Positions 31,687 through 45,060 of a stretch of 64,000 nucleotides of DNA are shown here, one piece after another. The notes beneath the pieces are model-generated. The model saw only the letters and a list, made by a program, of their open reading frames with translations, made no database searches and was not told where the DNA came from. Made by a program: the position numbers and the translations under genes. The stretch's first letter is position 1. The number at the start of each line of letters is the position of its first letter. The DNA is from Streptomyces abyssalis (lineage in GTDB: Bacteria; Actinomycetota; Actinomycetes; Streptomycetales; Streptomycetaceae): NCBI RefSeq assembly GCF_001751365.1, contig NZ_LJGT01000041.1, positions 985,045 through 1,049,044 on the forward strand, given 5' to 3'.

Positions 31687-33341
31687 GGCTCCACCTTCTG
31701 CAGCGGAAGCCGCACGGCGAACTCGGCGCCGCCTTCCGCGGATTCGCCCACCTCCAGCGTGCCGCCGTGACGGCGCACGGCCTGCCGCACCAGCGCCAGT
31801 CCGATGCCGCGGCCGCCGCCTCTGCCCGGTCCGCCGACGGGGGAGACCTTGGTGGACCAGCCCCGTTCGAAGACCGACTCGGCGTCCTCGGGCGCTATGC
31901 CCGGCCCGCTGTCGGCGACCTTCAGCAGCAGTGCCGCACCTCCGTCCGTGCCGCGCTCGCCGCGCACGCTCACCCCGACGCGGGAACCGGTCTGCTCCGC
32001 GCCCGAGCCGGCCGCGGCGTCGACCGCGTTGTCGATCAGATTGCCCAGCACGGTGATCACATCGCGGTGCGGCAGACAGGACGGCAGCAGACCGTCGTCG
32101 ATGTGGCTGTCGGGGCTCAGCGACAGTTCGACGCCGCGCTCGTTGGCCTGGGCGGCCTTGCCCAGCAGCAGCGCCGCCAGCACCGGTTCCGCGACGGCCG
32201 CGACCACCTCGTCCGTGAGGGCCTGCGCCAGCTCCAGCTCCTCGGTGGCGAACTCCACGGCCTCGTCCGTACGTCCCAGCTCGATCAGCGAGATCACGGT
32301 GTGCAGCCGGTTCGCGGACTCGTGCGCCTGCGACCGCAGCGCCTCCGTGAAGCCGCGCACCGAGTCCAGCTCGCCGGTCAGCGACTGGAGTTCGGTGTGG
32401 TCCCGCAGGGTCACCACGGTGCCGCGCTGCTCACCGCCGTCCACCGGCGAGGTGTTGACGACGATGACGCGCTCGTCGGTGAGGTGCAGCTCGTCCACGC
32501 GCGGCTCGGAGGCCATGAGCGCGCCGGTCAGCGCGCGCGGCAGGCCCAGGTCCGCGACGCTGCGGCCGACCACCTCGGTGGTGCCCGGCAGCCCCAGCAG
32601 CTCACGGGCACCGTCGTTGACGAGGGCGACCTGGCGCTGCCCGTCCAGCATCAGCAGCCCTTCACGCACCGCGTGCAGCGTCGCCTTGTGGTAGTCGTGC
32701 ATGCGGCTGAGCTCCGCCGCGTTCATGCCGTGGGTGTGGCGCCGCAGCCGCGCGTTGATCACGTACGTGCCGATCCCGCCGAGCGCCAGCGCACCGCCGG
32801 CGACCGCGAGCAGCAGCATCACCTCGCGGCGCAGCTCCTCGGTGATGGTGTCCACGGCGATGCCGGCGCTGACCAGGCCCACCACGCGGCCTTCGTCCCA
32901 GATCGGCGTCACCACCCGCACCGACGGGCCGAGCGTCCCGGTGTACGTCTCATGGAAGCTGTGGCCCTCGGCCGCCCGGCCGATGTGTCCCACGAAGCGC
33001 CCGCCGATCCGGTCGGGATCCGGGTGGGTCCAGCGGACGCCCTCGGTGTTCATGATGGTGATGAAGGTGACTCCGGTGTCCTGGCGGACCTGCTCCGCGT
33101 ACGGCTGCAGCTGCTCGCTCGGACGAGGGGTGCGGATCGCCTCCCGAACGGACGGGGAGCGGGCGATCGCGCCGGCCGTCGCGGACGAGCGGTGGCGGGC
33201 CGACTCCTCCGCCTGGATACGGTCCGTGACGAAGCCGAACACCGCGCACCCTGCCACGACGACCGCCACCAGCACGACCTGCATCGCGAAGAGCTGGCCG
33301 GCCAGGCTGCGGATGGGCCGCGGTGTACCGGGGGTGCGCAT
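31683..33341 (-). CDS. CitA/DcuS-type sensor histidine kinase
   Basis: 552 residues from the ATG at 33341 (MRTPGTPRPIRSL); the frame is open upstream but non-coding. TM1 (about 19-38), an extracytoplasmic PAS/CACHE sensor (about 40-172, with ITIMNTEGVRWTHPDPDRIGG), TM2 (about 175-197), a cytoplasmic PAS (MLDGQRQVALVNDGARELLG), then the SpoOB-like kinase core RSQAHESANRLHTVISLIELG with phosphoacceptor His at about 340, and HATPase (NLIDNAVDAA, DSGPGIAPE, GRGIGLALVRQ). This class senses extracellular citrate or C4-dicarboxylates, which fits the divergent symporter gene. Confidence 0.95.
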   Translation of the reverse strand: MRTPGTPRPIRSLAGQLFAMQVVLVAVVVAGCAVFGFVTDRIQAEESARHRSSATAGAIARSPSVREAIRTPRPSEQLQPYAEQVRQDTGVTFITIMNTEGVRWTHPDPDRIGGRFVGHIGRAAEGHSFHETYTGTLGPSVRVVTPIWDEGRVVGLVSAGIAVDTITEELRREVMLLLAVAGGALALGGIGTYVINARLRRHTHGMNAAELSRMHDYHKATLHAVREGLLMLDGQRQVALVNDGARELLGLPGTTEVVGRSVADLGLPRALTGALMASEPRVDELHLTDERVIVVNTSPVDGGEQRGTVVTLRDHTELQSLTGELDSVRGFTEALRSQAHESANRLHTVISLIELGRTDEAVEFATEELELAQALTDEVVAAVAEPVLAALLLGKAAQANERGVELSLSPDSHIDDGLLPSCLPHRDVITVLGNLIDNAVDAAAGSGAEQTGSRVGVSVRGERGTDGGAALLLKVADSGPGIAPEDAESVFERGWSTKVSPVGGPGRGGGRGIGLALVRQAVRRHGGTLEVGESAEGGAEFAVRLPLQKVEP

Positions 33342-33356
33342 GTGCCCAGTCTGCCG

Positions 33357-33384
33357 CGTGCAATTTCCGTGCACGTAATGCACG
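33357..33384. promoter_or_regulatory. Three CGTGCA half-sites phased at 11 bp
   Basis: CGTGCA at 33357 and 33368 and its inverse TGCACG at 33379: each starts exactly 11 bp after the last, so all face the same side of the helix. They lie between the divergent kinase and symporter genes and are the best candidate for binding by the CitB-type regulator. Confidence 0.55.
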
Positions 33385-33509
33385 CAACCGTGACGGGCGT
33401 CACCCCGGCATGCATAGTCGCCGGGACTCGGACCACGGCCGGCCCCCGGCCACGGAACCGAGCGAGACACCCCCCAGAGCCGCAAACACCCGGAACGAGG
33501 AGCCCCGAC

Positions 33510-34949
33510 GTGTCCCAGCAGACACCGCCGCCGTCAGCGGCGGCGCCCAAGCGGACGAGGCAGGACCGCACCCACTACCTCTACCTGGCCGTGATCGCCG
33601 CCGTCGTGCTCGGAGTGGCCTTCGGCTTCATCGCGCCCGACACCGCCAAGGAGCTGAAGCCGCTGGGTGAGGGCTTCGTCGCCCTCATCACCATGATGAT
33701 CTCGCCGGTCATCTTCGTCACGATCGTGCTGGGCGTCGGCTCGGTGCGGAAGGCGGCCAAGGTCGGCGCCGTGGGCGGTCTGGCGCTCGGCTACTTCCTG
33801 GCGATGTCCGTGGTCGCCCTGGCCATCGGCCTGGTCGTCGGGAACGTCCTCGACCCGGGCAGCGGCCTGCAGCTGACCGACGAGGCGCGCAGCGCGGGCG
33901 CCGCCGAGGCCAAGGGCGCGAGCGAGAGCACCGTGGACTTCCTGCTCGGCATCATCCCCACGTCGATGTTCTCCGCGTTCACCGAGGGCGAGGTGCTGCA
34001 GACGCTGCTCATCGCGCTGTTCGTCGGCTTCGCGCTGCAGGCGATGGGCCCCTCCGGGGAGCCGATCCTGCGGGGCATCGGACATCTGCAGCGGCTGGTC
34101 TTCCGGGTGCTCGCGATGGTGATGTGGGCGGCACCCGTCGGTGCCTTCGGTGCCATCGCCGCCGTCGTCGGAGAGACCGGACTCGACGCTCTGAAGTCCC
34201 TCGCGATCATCATGATCGGCTTCTACGTCACCTGTGTCGTCTTCATCTTCGGCGTGCTCGGACTGCTGCTGAAGCTTGTCACCGGGATCAACATCCTCTC
34301 GCTGTTCAGGTACCTGGCCCGCGAGTTCCTGCTGATCCTCTCCACTTCGTCCTCGGAGTCCGCCCTGCCGCGGCTCATCGCGAAGATGGAACACCTCGGC
34401 GTCAGCAGGCCGGTCGTCGGCATCACCGTGCCGACCGGCTACTCCTTCAACCTCGACGGCACGATGATCTACCTGACCATGGCTTCGATCTTCGTCGCCG
34501 AGGCCATGGGGGACCCGCTCACGATCGGCCAGCAGATCTCCCTGCTGATCTTCATGTTCGTCGCCTCGAAGGGCGCGGCCGGCGTCACCGGCGCCGGGCT
34601 CGCCACCCTCGCCGGCGGCCTCCAGTCCCACCGTCCCGAACTGGTCGACGGCGTCGGGCTGATCGTCGGCATCGACCGCTTCATGAGCGAGGCCCGCGCC
34701 CTGACGAACTTCGCGGGCAACTCCGTGGCCACGGTGCTGGTCGGCACCTGGACCAAGGAGATCGACAGGGAACGGGTCAGGCGCGTCCTCTCGGGCGATG
34801 TGCCGTTCGACGAGTCGACGCTCCTGGACGCCGGTGATCACGACGACGCCGCGGACACCGCCGACGGCGGCGCCGACGGCCAGGTGCCCGCCTCGCGCTC
34901 CGACGACCGCCAGGAGGCAGCGGTCTCCACCTCGAAGAGCGGCGGCTGA
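33510..34949 (+). CDS. Dicarboxylate/amino acid:cation symporter (DctA/GltP family)
   Basis: 479 residues from a GTG (VSQQTPPPSAAAPKRTRQD) with GAGGAG upstream; the long frame reaching back to 31767 is antisense shadow of the kinase. Landmarks of the DAACS family: LITMMISPVIFVTIVLGV, the Ser-rich reentrant loop LILSTSSSESALPRLI, the signature GYSFNLDGTMIYLTMASIFVAEA and the second hairpin SKGAAGVTGAGLATLA. It imports C4-dicarboxylates such as succinate or malate with protons or Na+. The divergent CitA/CitB-type system very probably controls it. The C-terminal tail is acidic and disordered. Confidence 0.95.
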   Translation: MSQQTPPPSAAAPKRTRQDRTHYLYLAVIAAVVLGVAFGFIAPDTAKELKPLGEGFVALITMMISPVIFVTIVLGVGSVRKAAKVGAVGGLALGYFLAMSVVALAIGLVVGNVLDPGSGLQLTDEARSAGAAEAKGASESTVDFLLGIIPTSMFSAFTEGEVLQTLLIALFVGFALQAMGPSGEPILRGIGHLQRLVFRVLAMVMWAAPVGAFGAIAAVVGETGLDALKSLAIIMIGFYVTCVVFIFGVLGLLLKLVTGINILSLFRYLAREFLLILSTSSSESALPRLIAKMEHLGVSRPVVGITVPTGYSFNLDGTMIYLTMASIFVAEAMGDPLTIGQQISLLIFMFVASKGAAGVTGAGLATLAGGLQSHRPELVDGVGLIVGIDRFMSEARALTNFAGNSVATVLVGTWTKEIDRERVRRVLSGDVPFDESTLLDAGDHDDAADTADGGADGQVPASRSDDRQEAAVSTSKSGG

Positions 34950-35017
34950 ACGAGGTCCGGGCGGCCGCCGTTGCGGCCGCCGAGCCGCGGCCGTCCGCCC
35001 GGCTCACCGGGCACAAC

Positions 35018-35050
35018 GGGCCCGCCCGGCGTCCCCTGCCGGGCGGGCCC
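35018..35050. terminator. Bidirectional terminator between symporter and glgB
   Basis: GGGCCCGCCCGGC (35018-35030) and GCCGGGCGGGCCC (35038-35050): a 13-bp perfect stem with a 7-nt loop, between two convergent genes. Confidence 0.8.
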
Positions 35051-35088
35051 TCGTGCGCGGGGCGGCGGCAGCCACCCTTCGCCGTCTG

Positions 35089-37788
<2,700 letters not shown>

Positions 37789-37857
37789 GGTCAGAACCTC
37801 CTGATTACGTCGGCGACGGCTGGCACATCGGGAACGGAAGGCGGACGGTGGCGCCGC

Positions 37858-39408
37858 CTACCGGTGCACGGGCGCAGTCGCCAGGCGGCGGATCGCGGAC
37901 ATGGGGATGTGCAGCCAGGTGGGCCGGTGCCGGGCCTCGTAGAGCACTTCGTAGACCGTCTTGTCGGTCTCGTACGCGCGCAGCAGCGTGGCCTCCTCGC
38001 GCGGGTCGCAGCCGGAGACGTCGGCGTAGCCTGCGCAGAAGGCGTCCCGGTTGGCCTCGGCCCAGCGCCGCGCGAACGCCTCACCCGAGCCCGAGCCCGA
38101 GCCCATGCCCGTGCCGACCCCCGAGCCGGCGCCGGTCCCGGCAACCGTCGCGGAGTCCGCCCCCGCTGCCCGCTGCTGACAGGCGGCGTAGTCGAACGAG
38201 CGCAGCATCCCCGCGATGTCGCGTACGACCGGCTGCGGCACACGCCGCTCAACGAGCGGACGCGCCGGTTCCCCCTCGAAGTCGATGAGCGACCACCGGC
38301 CGTCGGGCCCGTACAGCACCTGCCCCAGGTGCAGATCACCGTGTACGCGCTGCGCCGGACAGGTGTGGCCCAGGCGGCCCAGTGCCGCGAGCGAACGGAA
38401 GGCCTCCCGCAGCCCCGGCCGGTACGGGCGCAGTCCCGGCACCGCGCGCCCCGCGGCCTCCAGCCGCTCCGTCATGGCCGCCGCAGTGCCCTCCAGCTCG
38501 GCCCGCCCGAGTACGCAGGCGGGCAGCGCCCCGGCCAGGACGGTGTGGACTTCGGCGGTGGCGCGTCCGAGGGCGCGGGCCTCCGCGGTGAAGTCGCGCC
38601 GTTCGGCGAGGGCGTTCAGGGCGAGCTGCCAGCCGTCGCGGCAGCCGGGCAGGAACGGCTGCAGGACGCCGAGTGTCAGCGGGAGCGCGCCTTCGCTCTC
38701 CGGCCCCGGCTCCGCCTCGAACCACGCCGTCGGCGCGGGCACCCGCAGCGAGCCGTGCCGGGAGAGCGCGAGCGGAAGCTCCAGATCGGGATTGATGCCG
38801 GGCTCGACCCGGCGGAAGAGCTTGAGGATGTACCGATTGCCGTAGACCACTGAGGAGTTGGACTGCTCAGCGGCCAGGGGCCGGGACGGAAGCCCTCTGG
38901 GTACCGCGGAGTCCGGCTCGCGGCGGAAGCGCAGCGGCCCGAACCGTCCGGGTGAGCCGAGCCGCTCCAGCAGGTGCCCCGCGAGCAGCGGGTCGTGCAG
39001 TGCGTCGTAGACGAGGCGCCCTCGGAGCGGCCCCGCGGCGGGGCGTCCGATCAGTGCGGCGGCGAGTTCCGGCGGCAGGGGGGACGAGGCGCCCCGTACC
39101 CCCAGCAGCAGTTGATAGCAGTCGGCGGACTCCCGCGCAGGCTCCCGGCCCGGATCCCCGGCGGTCGAGGGCTGCCGTGCCCGCAGCAGCAGATGAATCA
39201 TCCCGGGCGCTCGACCAGAGTCGTCGCATGGCAGCAGCCCTGTCGCGGTGACGAGGTCGAATCCGCTGACCGGGCGGCCCTTGCCGGCGAACCAGCGCTG
39301 CCGGGGCAGCCATTCGGCGAGCGGCCCGGCGAGGGAGCGGAGCAGGTCCGCGCCGACGGGGACGGTGTCCGTCCGAAGAGCTGTGCGGGACAAGGAACTT
39401 TGCGACAT
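37858..39408 (-). CDS. mak: Maltokinase (Pep2/Mak)
   Basis: 516 residues. It phosphorylates maltose with ATP to alpha-maltose-1-phosphate, the donor for GlgE. The N-terminal cap holds WLPRQRWFAGKGRPVSGFDL, typical of Mak; the aminoglycoside-phosphotransferase-like core has the catalytic loop RVHGDLHLGQVLYG and the metal motif SLIDFEGEPARP. A Gly/Ser/Val low-complexity insert (about 420-440) is unusual. In many actinobacteria the kinase is fused to or adjacent to treS; here it lies 426 bp from treS behind a terminator, so it may have its own promoter, while it appears coupled to glgB. Confidence 0.94.
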   Translation of the reverse strand: MSQSSLSRTALRTDTVPVGADLLRSLAGPLAEWLPRQRWFAGKGRPVSGFDLVTATGLLPCDDSGRAPGMIHLLLRARQPSTAGDPGREPARESADCYQLLLGVRGASSPLPPELAAALIGRPAAGPLRGRLVYDALHDPLLAGHLLERLGSPGRFGPLRFRREPDSAVPRGLPSRPLAAEQSNSSVVYGNRYILKLFRRVEPGINPDLELPLALSRHGSLRVPAPTAWFEAEPGPESEGALPLTLGVLQPFLPGCRDGWQLALNALAERRDFTAEARALGRATAEVHTVLAGALPACVLGRAELEGTAAAMTERLEAAGRAVPGLRPYRPGLREAFRSLAALGRLGHTCPAQRVHGDLHLGQVLYGPDGRWSLIDFEGEPARPLVERRVPQPVVRDIAGMLRSFDYAACQQRAAGADSATVAGTGAGSGVGTGMGSGSGSGEAFARRWAEANRDAFCAGYADVSGCDPREEATLLRAYETDKTVYEVLYEARHRPTWLHIPMSAIRRLATAPVHR

Positions 39409-39834
39409 GACGTCCGGCGTCCTTTCCCCGGGTACACGGAAAGCACGCAGATTGTGGCTGAATGTGGTGTTCTGTGTCCGGCTGTGCGGGCCGTGTCGGC
39501 GATCTTCACCCGCCGGCCAGGCGCCCTTCCCAGGGCCGGCCGAGCCCTGGTGGCCCGCCCGGCCGGACGCCGGGCTCCAATCCCGGCCCTTCCCCCGTCG
39601 GAGGGCGTGCCCCCTGCGGCGGCTCCCGGACCGGCCGGCGACGGCTCACGTGCGGGGCTGCTCCCGCGCCGTTACGGCTCGCCGTGGACATGCGTTCGCG
39701 AACGAGTTGACCCGCCGGCTGCGGGTCGTTCTGCAACATCACGCCGGTGCCGACTGCTGCCGACGGGTGTGGCGCGGGCGCCAACGGGGGTGCGCTCGAA
39801 GCGCACCCCCGCCGGACGTGGTCTCAACGGCCCG
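39409..39834. other. 426-bp gap between treS and mak
   Basis: No gene seen. A strong hairpin (39785-39811) lies close to the treS stop, and the remainder, up to the mak ribosome site, must hold any mak promoter. The gap is unusually long for this operon. Confidence 0.6.
39785..39811. terminator. Terminator downstream of treS
   Basis: CGGGGGTGCGC, loop tcgaa, GCGCACCCCCG: an 11-bp perfect stem 24 bp past the treS stop. It would separate glgE-treS from mak-glgB transcription. Confidence 0.75.
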
Positions 39835-41543
<1,709 letters not shown>

Positions 41544-41547
<4 letters not shown>

Positions 41548-43634
41548 GGGTGGGTGCCCTTCGGGTCGGTGGGGTCGTCGTCGGGCCGCAGGGTGAGGAT
41601 GTGCGCGGCGGCGGGGGAGTCACCTCCTGACGCCAGACGCACGTAGTTCTTCGTGCTCCAGTCGTACGTCCGCCCGGTCAGCTCGTCGCGTACCGGGAAG
41701 GTCTCCCGACCGCCGGCCTGGGCGGCGGTGAGGCCGAATCGGCGCAGGTCGTCCTCGCTCAGGGTCACCGTCGCCTCCTGCGCGCGGTTCGGGTCGAGGC
41801 TGACCACGACGATGACGGTGTCGCTCTCCGGGATGTCCTGCTGCTCTGTGCGCCCCGGCTGCCGCGCCGGCTGTGCGGAGTGCTTGGAGAAGGCGATGAC
41901 CTGCTGGTTGTCGCAGTGGTGGAAGGTGAGCGAGCGGAGCCCGCGCAGCGCGGGACGGTTCCGGCGCAGCCGGTTGAGCTGTCCGATCAGCGGTGAGATC
42001 GTCCGGCCCGACTCCTCGGCGCCCGCCCAGTCACGCGGACGCAGCTGGTACTTCTCGGAGTCCAGGTACTCCTCGCTGCCCGGCCGGACGGCCTTCGCCT
42101 CGCACAGCTCGTAACCCGCGTACATGCCCCACGACGGTGAGAGCGTCGCGGCGAGCACGGCCCGGGTCTCGAAGACGGGACGTCCGCCCTCCTGAAGGCT
42201 CGCGTGCAGGATGTCCGGGGTGTTGACGAAGAAGTTGGGACGCATGTAAGCGGCGGCCTCGCCGGACAGCTCCGTCAGATACTCCGTCAGCTCCTGCTTC
42301 GTGTTGCGCCACGTGAAGTAGGTGTAGGACTGCTGGAAGCCGGCCTTGGCGAGCGTGTGCATCATCGCCGGCCTGGTGAACGCCTCGGCCAGGAAGACGA
42401 CATCGGGATCGGAGCGGTTGATGTCGCCGATGACCTTCTCCCAGAAGCCCACCGGCTTGGTGTGCGGGTTGTCGACGCGGAAGATGCGCACGCCCCGCGC
42501 CATCCACAGCCGCAGCAGCCGCAGCGTCTCGCGTACGAGCGACGCGTACGCCGACGGGTCGGTGTCGAAGGCGAGCGGCACGATGTCCTGGTACTTCTTC
42601 GGCGGGTTCTCGGCGTGGGCGATCGTGCCGTCCGGCCGGTGCCGGAACCACTCGGGATGCTCCTTGATCCAGGGGTGGTCCGGTGAGCACTGCAGCGCGA
42701 AGTCCAGGGCGATCTCCATGCCCAGCGACCGGGCGCGTTCCACGAAGTACTCGAAGTCCTCGACCGTTCCCAGGTCGGGGTGCACGGCGTCATGCCCGCC
42801 GGCCGCTGAACCGACGGCCCACGGTGAGCCGACATCGTGCGGACCGGCGGAGAGCGCGTTGTTGGGGCCCTTGCGGAAGGCGTCCCCGATGGGATGCACG
42901 GGCGGCAGGTAGACGACGTCGAAGCCCATGGCGGCGACGGCCTCCAGCCGCTCCGCCGCGGTCCGGAACGTACCGGGGACGGTGCTCCCGCCGTTCTCCG
43001 AGCCGAGGACCGCGCCCTCGGAGCGCGGGAACAGCTCGTACCACGATCCGAACTGGGCGCGTTCGCGCTCCACTTGGAGCGGCAGGGGACGCGTCGAGGT
43101 GACCAGTTCGCGCAGCGGGTAGCGGTCCAGCACGGCCGTCACCTGCGGCGTCAGCGCCGCCGCCAGACGTGCGGCGACGCCGCGGCTCCGGCTGCGCAGC
43201 GCGTCGGCCACGGCCAGCACGCCGTCCCGGCCCTCGCTTCTGGGTACGCCGGCGGCGGCCCGTTCGTGCAGCACCGCGCCCTCCTCCAGCACCACTTCGG
43301 TGTCGGTGCCGGCCGGGATCTTCAGCTTCGCCTGGCGCCGCCAGGTGGTGACCGGGTCGCTCCACGCCTCGATCGAGTACGTCCATCTCCCCTCGCTGTC
43401 CGGGGTGATGTCCGCTCCCCAGCGGTCGGTACCGGGTGCCAGTTCGCGCATGGGGGTCCAGGGGCCGCGGCGGCCGGTCGCGTCGCGGAGCACGACGTTG
43501 GCGCCGAGAGCTTCGTGGCCCTCACGGAAGACGGTGGCCGAGACCTGGAACGTCTCGCCCGGTACGGCCTTTGCGGGGTGGCGACCGCAGTCGACGAGGG
43601 GCCGGACGTCGAGGACGGGAATGCGACCGATCAT
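41544..43634 (-). CDS. glgE: Maltosyltransferase GlgE
   Basis: 696 residues from the ATG at 43634 (MIGRIPVLDVRPLVDCGRHPAK); the frame extends upstream without coding character. It transfers maltose from alpha-maltose-1-phosphate to the end of an alpha-1,4-glucan. GlgE landmarks: LPPVHPIGDAFRKGPNNAL, nucleophile Asp in IFRVDNPHTKPVGFWE, acid Glu in VVFLAEAFTRPAMM and the GlgE-specific SYTYFTWRNTKQELTEYL. An ASGGDSP stretch near the C-terminus (bases 41612-41629) resembles the repeat in ackA. GlgE heads the operon with treS. Confidence 0.97.
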
Positions 43635-43756
43635 TGCTTCACCTTGGTGCGGAGTGGAACAGGCGGACGGTTTGTGATCTTCCGCCTGTTCTATCTGCTT
43701 CACCTGGTGCCTCGGTGCCGCGTGCATGGGGGCAGCGCGCGTTCACCCGCCCGGCC

Positions 43757-43773
43757 CCCGCCCGTCGGGCGGG
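43757..43773. terminator. Hairpin after the P450 pair
   Basis: CCCGCCC, loop gtc, GGGCGGG, 31 bp past the stop of the minus-strand P450 gene and upstream of glgE. It probably keeps the P450 transcript from running into glgE. Confidence 0.5.
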
Positions 43774-43803
43774 CGCCCCTTCAACCGTCCGGCTGGCCCC
43801 CCT

Positions 43804-45060
43804 TCAATGGCCGTGCAGATGCACGGGGAAGGACTGAAGGTCGTTCTGGGTGAGCACCGGCTGGTTGACGATCTCCTCGACGGGGACCGCGAACCGGATG
43901 CCTGGGAAACGGGCGAAGAGCGCCGGCAGCGCGATGCCCGCCTCCAGCCGCGACAGCGCCGCACCCGGGCAGATGTGCGGGCCGTGACCGAAGGTCATGT
44001 GCCGGTTGGGCGAGGGCCGGGCGATGTTGAACTCGTCGGCGTCCGGCCCGTGTTGCCCCGTGTCCCAGCCGATCGCGCGATAGGAGATGACGACGCCGTC
44101 GCCCTCGCGTATGACGCCGCCGTCGACCTCGATGTCCTCCGTGGCGAACCGCATGAGCAGATGCGTCGTCGGCGTGTCCCAGCGCAGGGTCTCCTCGACC
44201 ACCGCGTCCCAGCCCACCTCGCCTGCGAGTACCGCGCGCAGCTGCCCGGGGTGCGTGAGCAGCGCCCGTACGGCGTTGAGGATCAGGCCGATCGTCGTCT
44301 CGTGGCCCGCGGCGACCATCGCCTTCAGATTGCCGACGACCTCCTCCTCGGTGAGGGGTTCGCCGCCCTCGTCCGCGAGGATCAGCGCACTGGTCAGGTC
44401 GTCCCGCGGCTCGGCGGTACGGGCCCTGACCATGTCGGTGAAGATGCCGTCGAGCTCGTCGATCACCGCGAGACGCTCGTCCTGCGGCGTCAGCATCGAG
44501 AAGAAGGCCTTGTAGAGCGTGTGCAGCCGCGGATGGAGTGCCGGGTCCACGCCCATCAGCACACTGATCACCGACATCGGCAGCGGCAGCGCGAAGACCG
44601 ACTTGAGGTCGACGGGGCCGTGCGCGCCCTGCGCCTCCAGATCGTCCAGCAGCCGGTGCGTGATGCTCTCGATCACCGGGCGCAGGTTCTCCAGGCGGCG
44701 GGGAGTGATGGCCTGCGCGGTCTTGGTGCGCAGCCGCCGGTGCTCGGCGCCGTCCACCGTGAACATCGAACGCCCCGCGTCGATCATGCCGATCAGCGGC
44801 CACTCGCGCGTGACCTCGCCCGTACGCCACAACGTCCACCGGTCGATGTCCTTCACCAGCCGCTGGTCCGTCAGCAGCCGTCTGGCCTCCGCGTGACGGG
44901 TGATCGACCACGCCGGCACACCGAGCAGTTCGATGCGGGTGAGGGTGCCGGCGTCCCGGAGCCGGCGGGTCTCCCCGTCGAGGTCGCGCACCATCGGGTC
45001 GATGACGATGGGACACCCGTCGTGCGCGGCGGAGGGGGAGCTGGAGGCGGGGAGGCTCAT
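43804..45060 (-). CDS. Cytochrome P450, CYP154-like
   Basis: 418 residues from the ATG at 45060 (MSLPASSSPSAAHDG), overlapping the stop of the preceding P450 by 4 bp. All standard P450 elements are present: I-helix oxygen motif VAAGHETT, K-helix EETLRWDTP (ExxR intact), and heme loop FGHGPHICPGAALSRLE with the thiolate Cys. It should be a soluble class I monooxygenase needing ferredoxin and ferredoxin reductase, neither of which is nearby. The combination with a CYP157-like partner is the pairing usually found beside conservon (cvn) genes. The substrate is unknown. Confidence 0.93.
   Translation of the reverse strand: MSLPASSSPSAAHDGCPIVIDPMVRDLDGETRRLRDAGTLTRIELLGVPAWSITRHAEARRLLTDQRLVKDIDRWTLWRTGEVTREWPLIGMIDAGRSMFTVDGAEHRRLRTKTAQAITPRRLENLRPVIESITHRLLDDLEAQGAHGPVDLKSVFALPLPMSVISVLMGVDPALHPRLHTLYKAFFSMLTPQDERLAVIDELDGIFTDMVRARTAEPRDDLTSALILADEGGEPLTEEEVVGNLKAMVAAGHETTIGLILNAVRALLTHPGQLRAVLAGEVGWDAVVEETLRWDTPTTHLLMRFATEDIEVDGGVIREGDGVVISYRAIGWDTGQHGPDADEFNIARPSPNRHMTFGHGPHICPGAALSRLEAGIALPALFARFPGIRFAVPVEEIVNQPVLTQNDLQSFPVHLHGH

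Noticed and set aside
31767..33509. Upstream extension of the symporter frame by about 580 codons
   Set aside because: It is antisense to the sensor kinase and has no motifs; the symporter begins at the GTG at 33510 with a clear ribosome site.
39506..39784. 92-codon minus-strand frame between treS and mak
   Set aside because: Pro/Gly/Arg noise without a ribosome site; overlaps the likely mak regulatory region.
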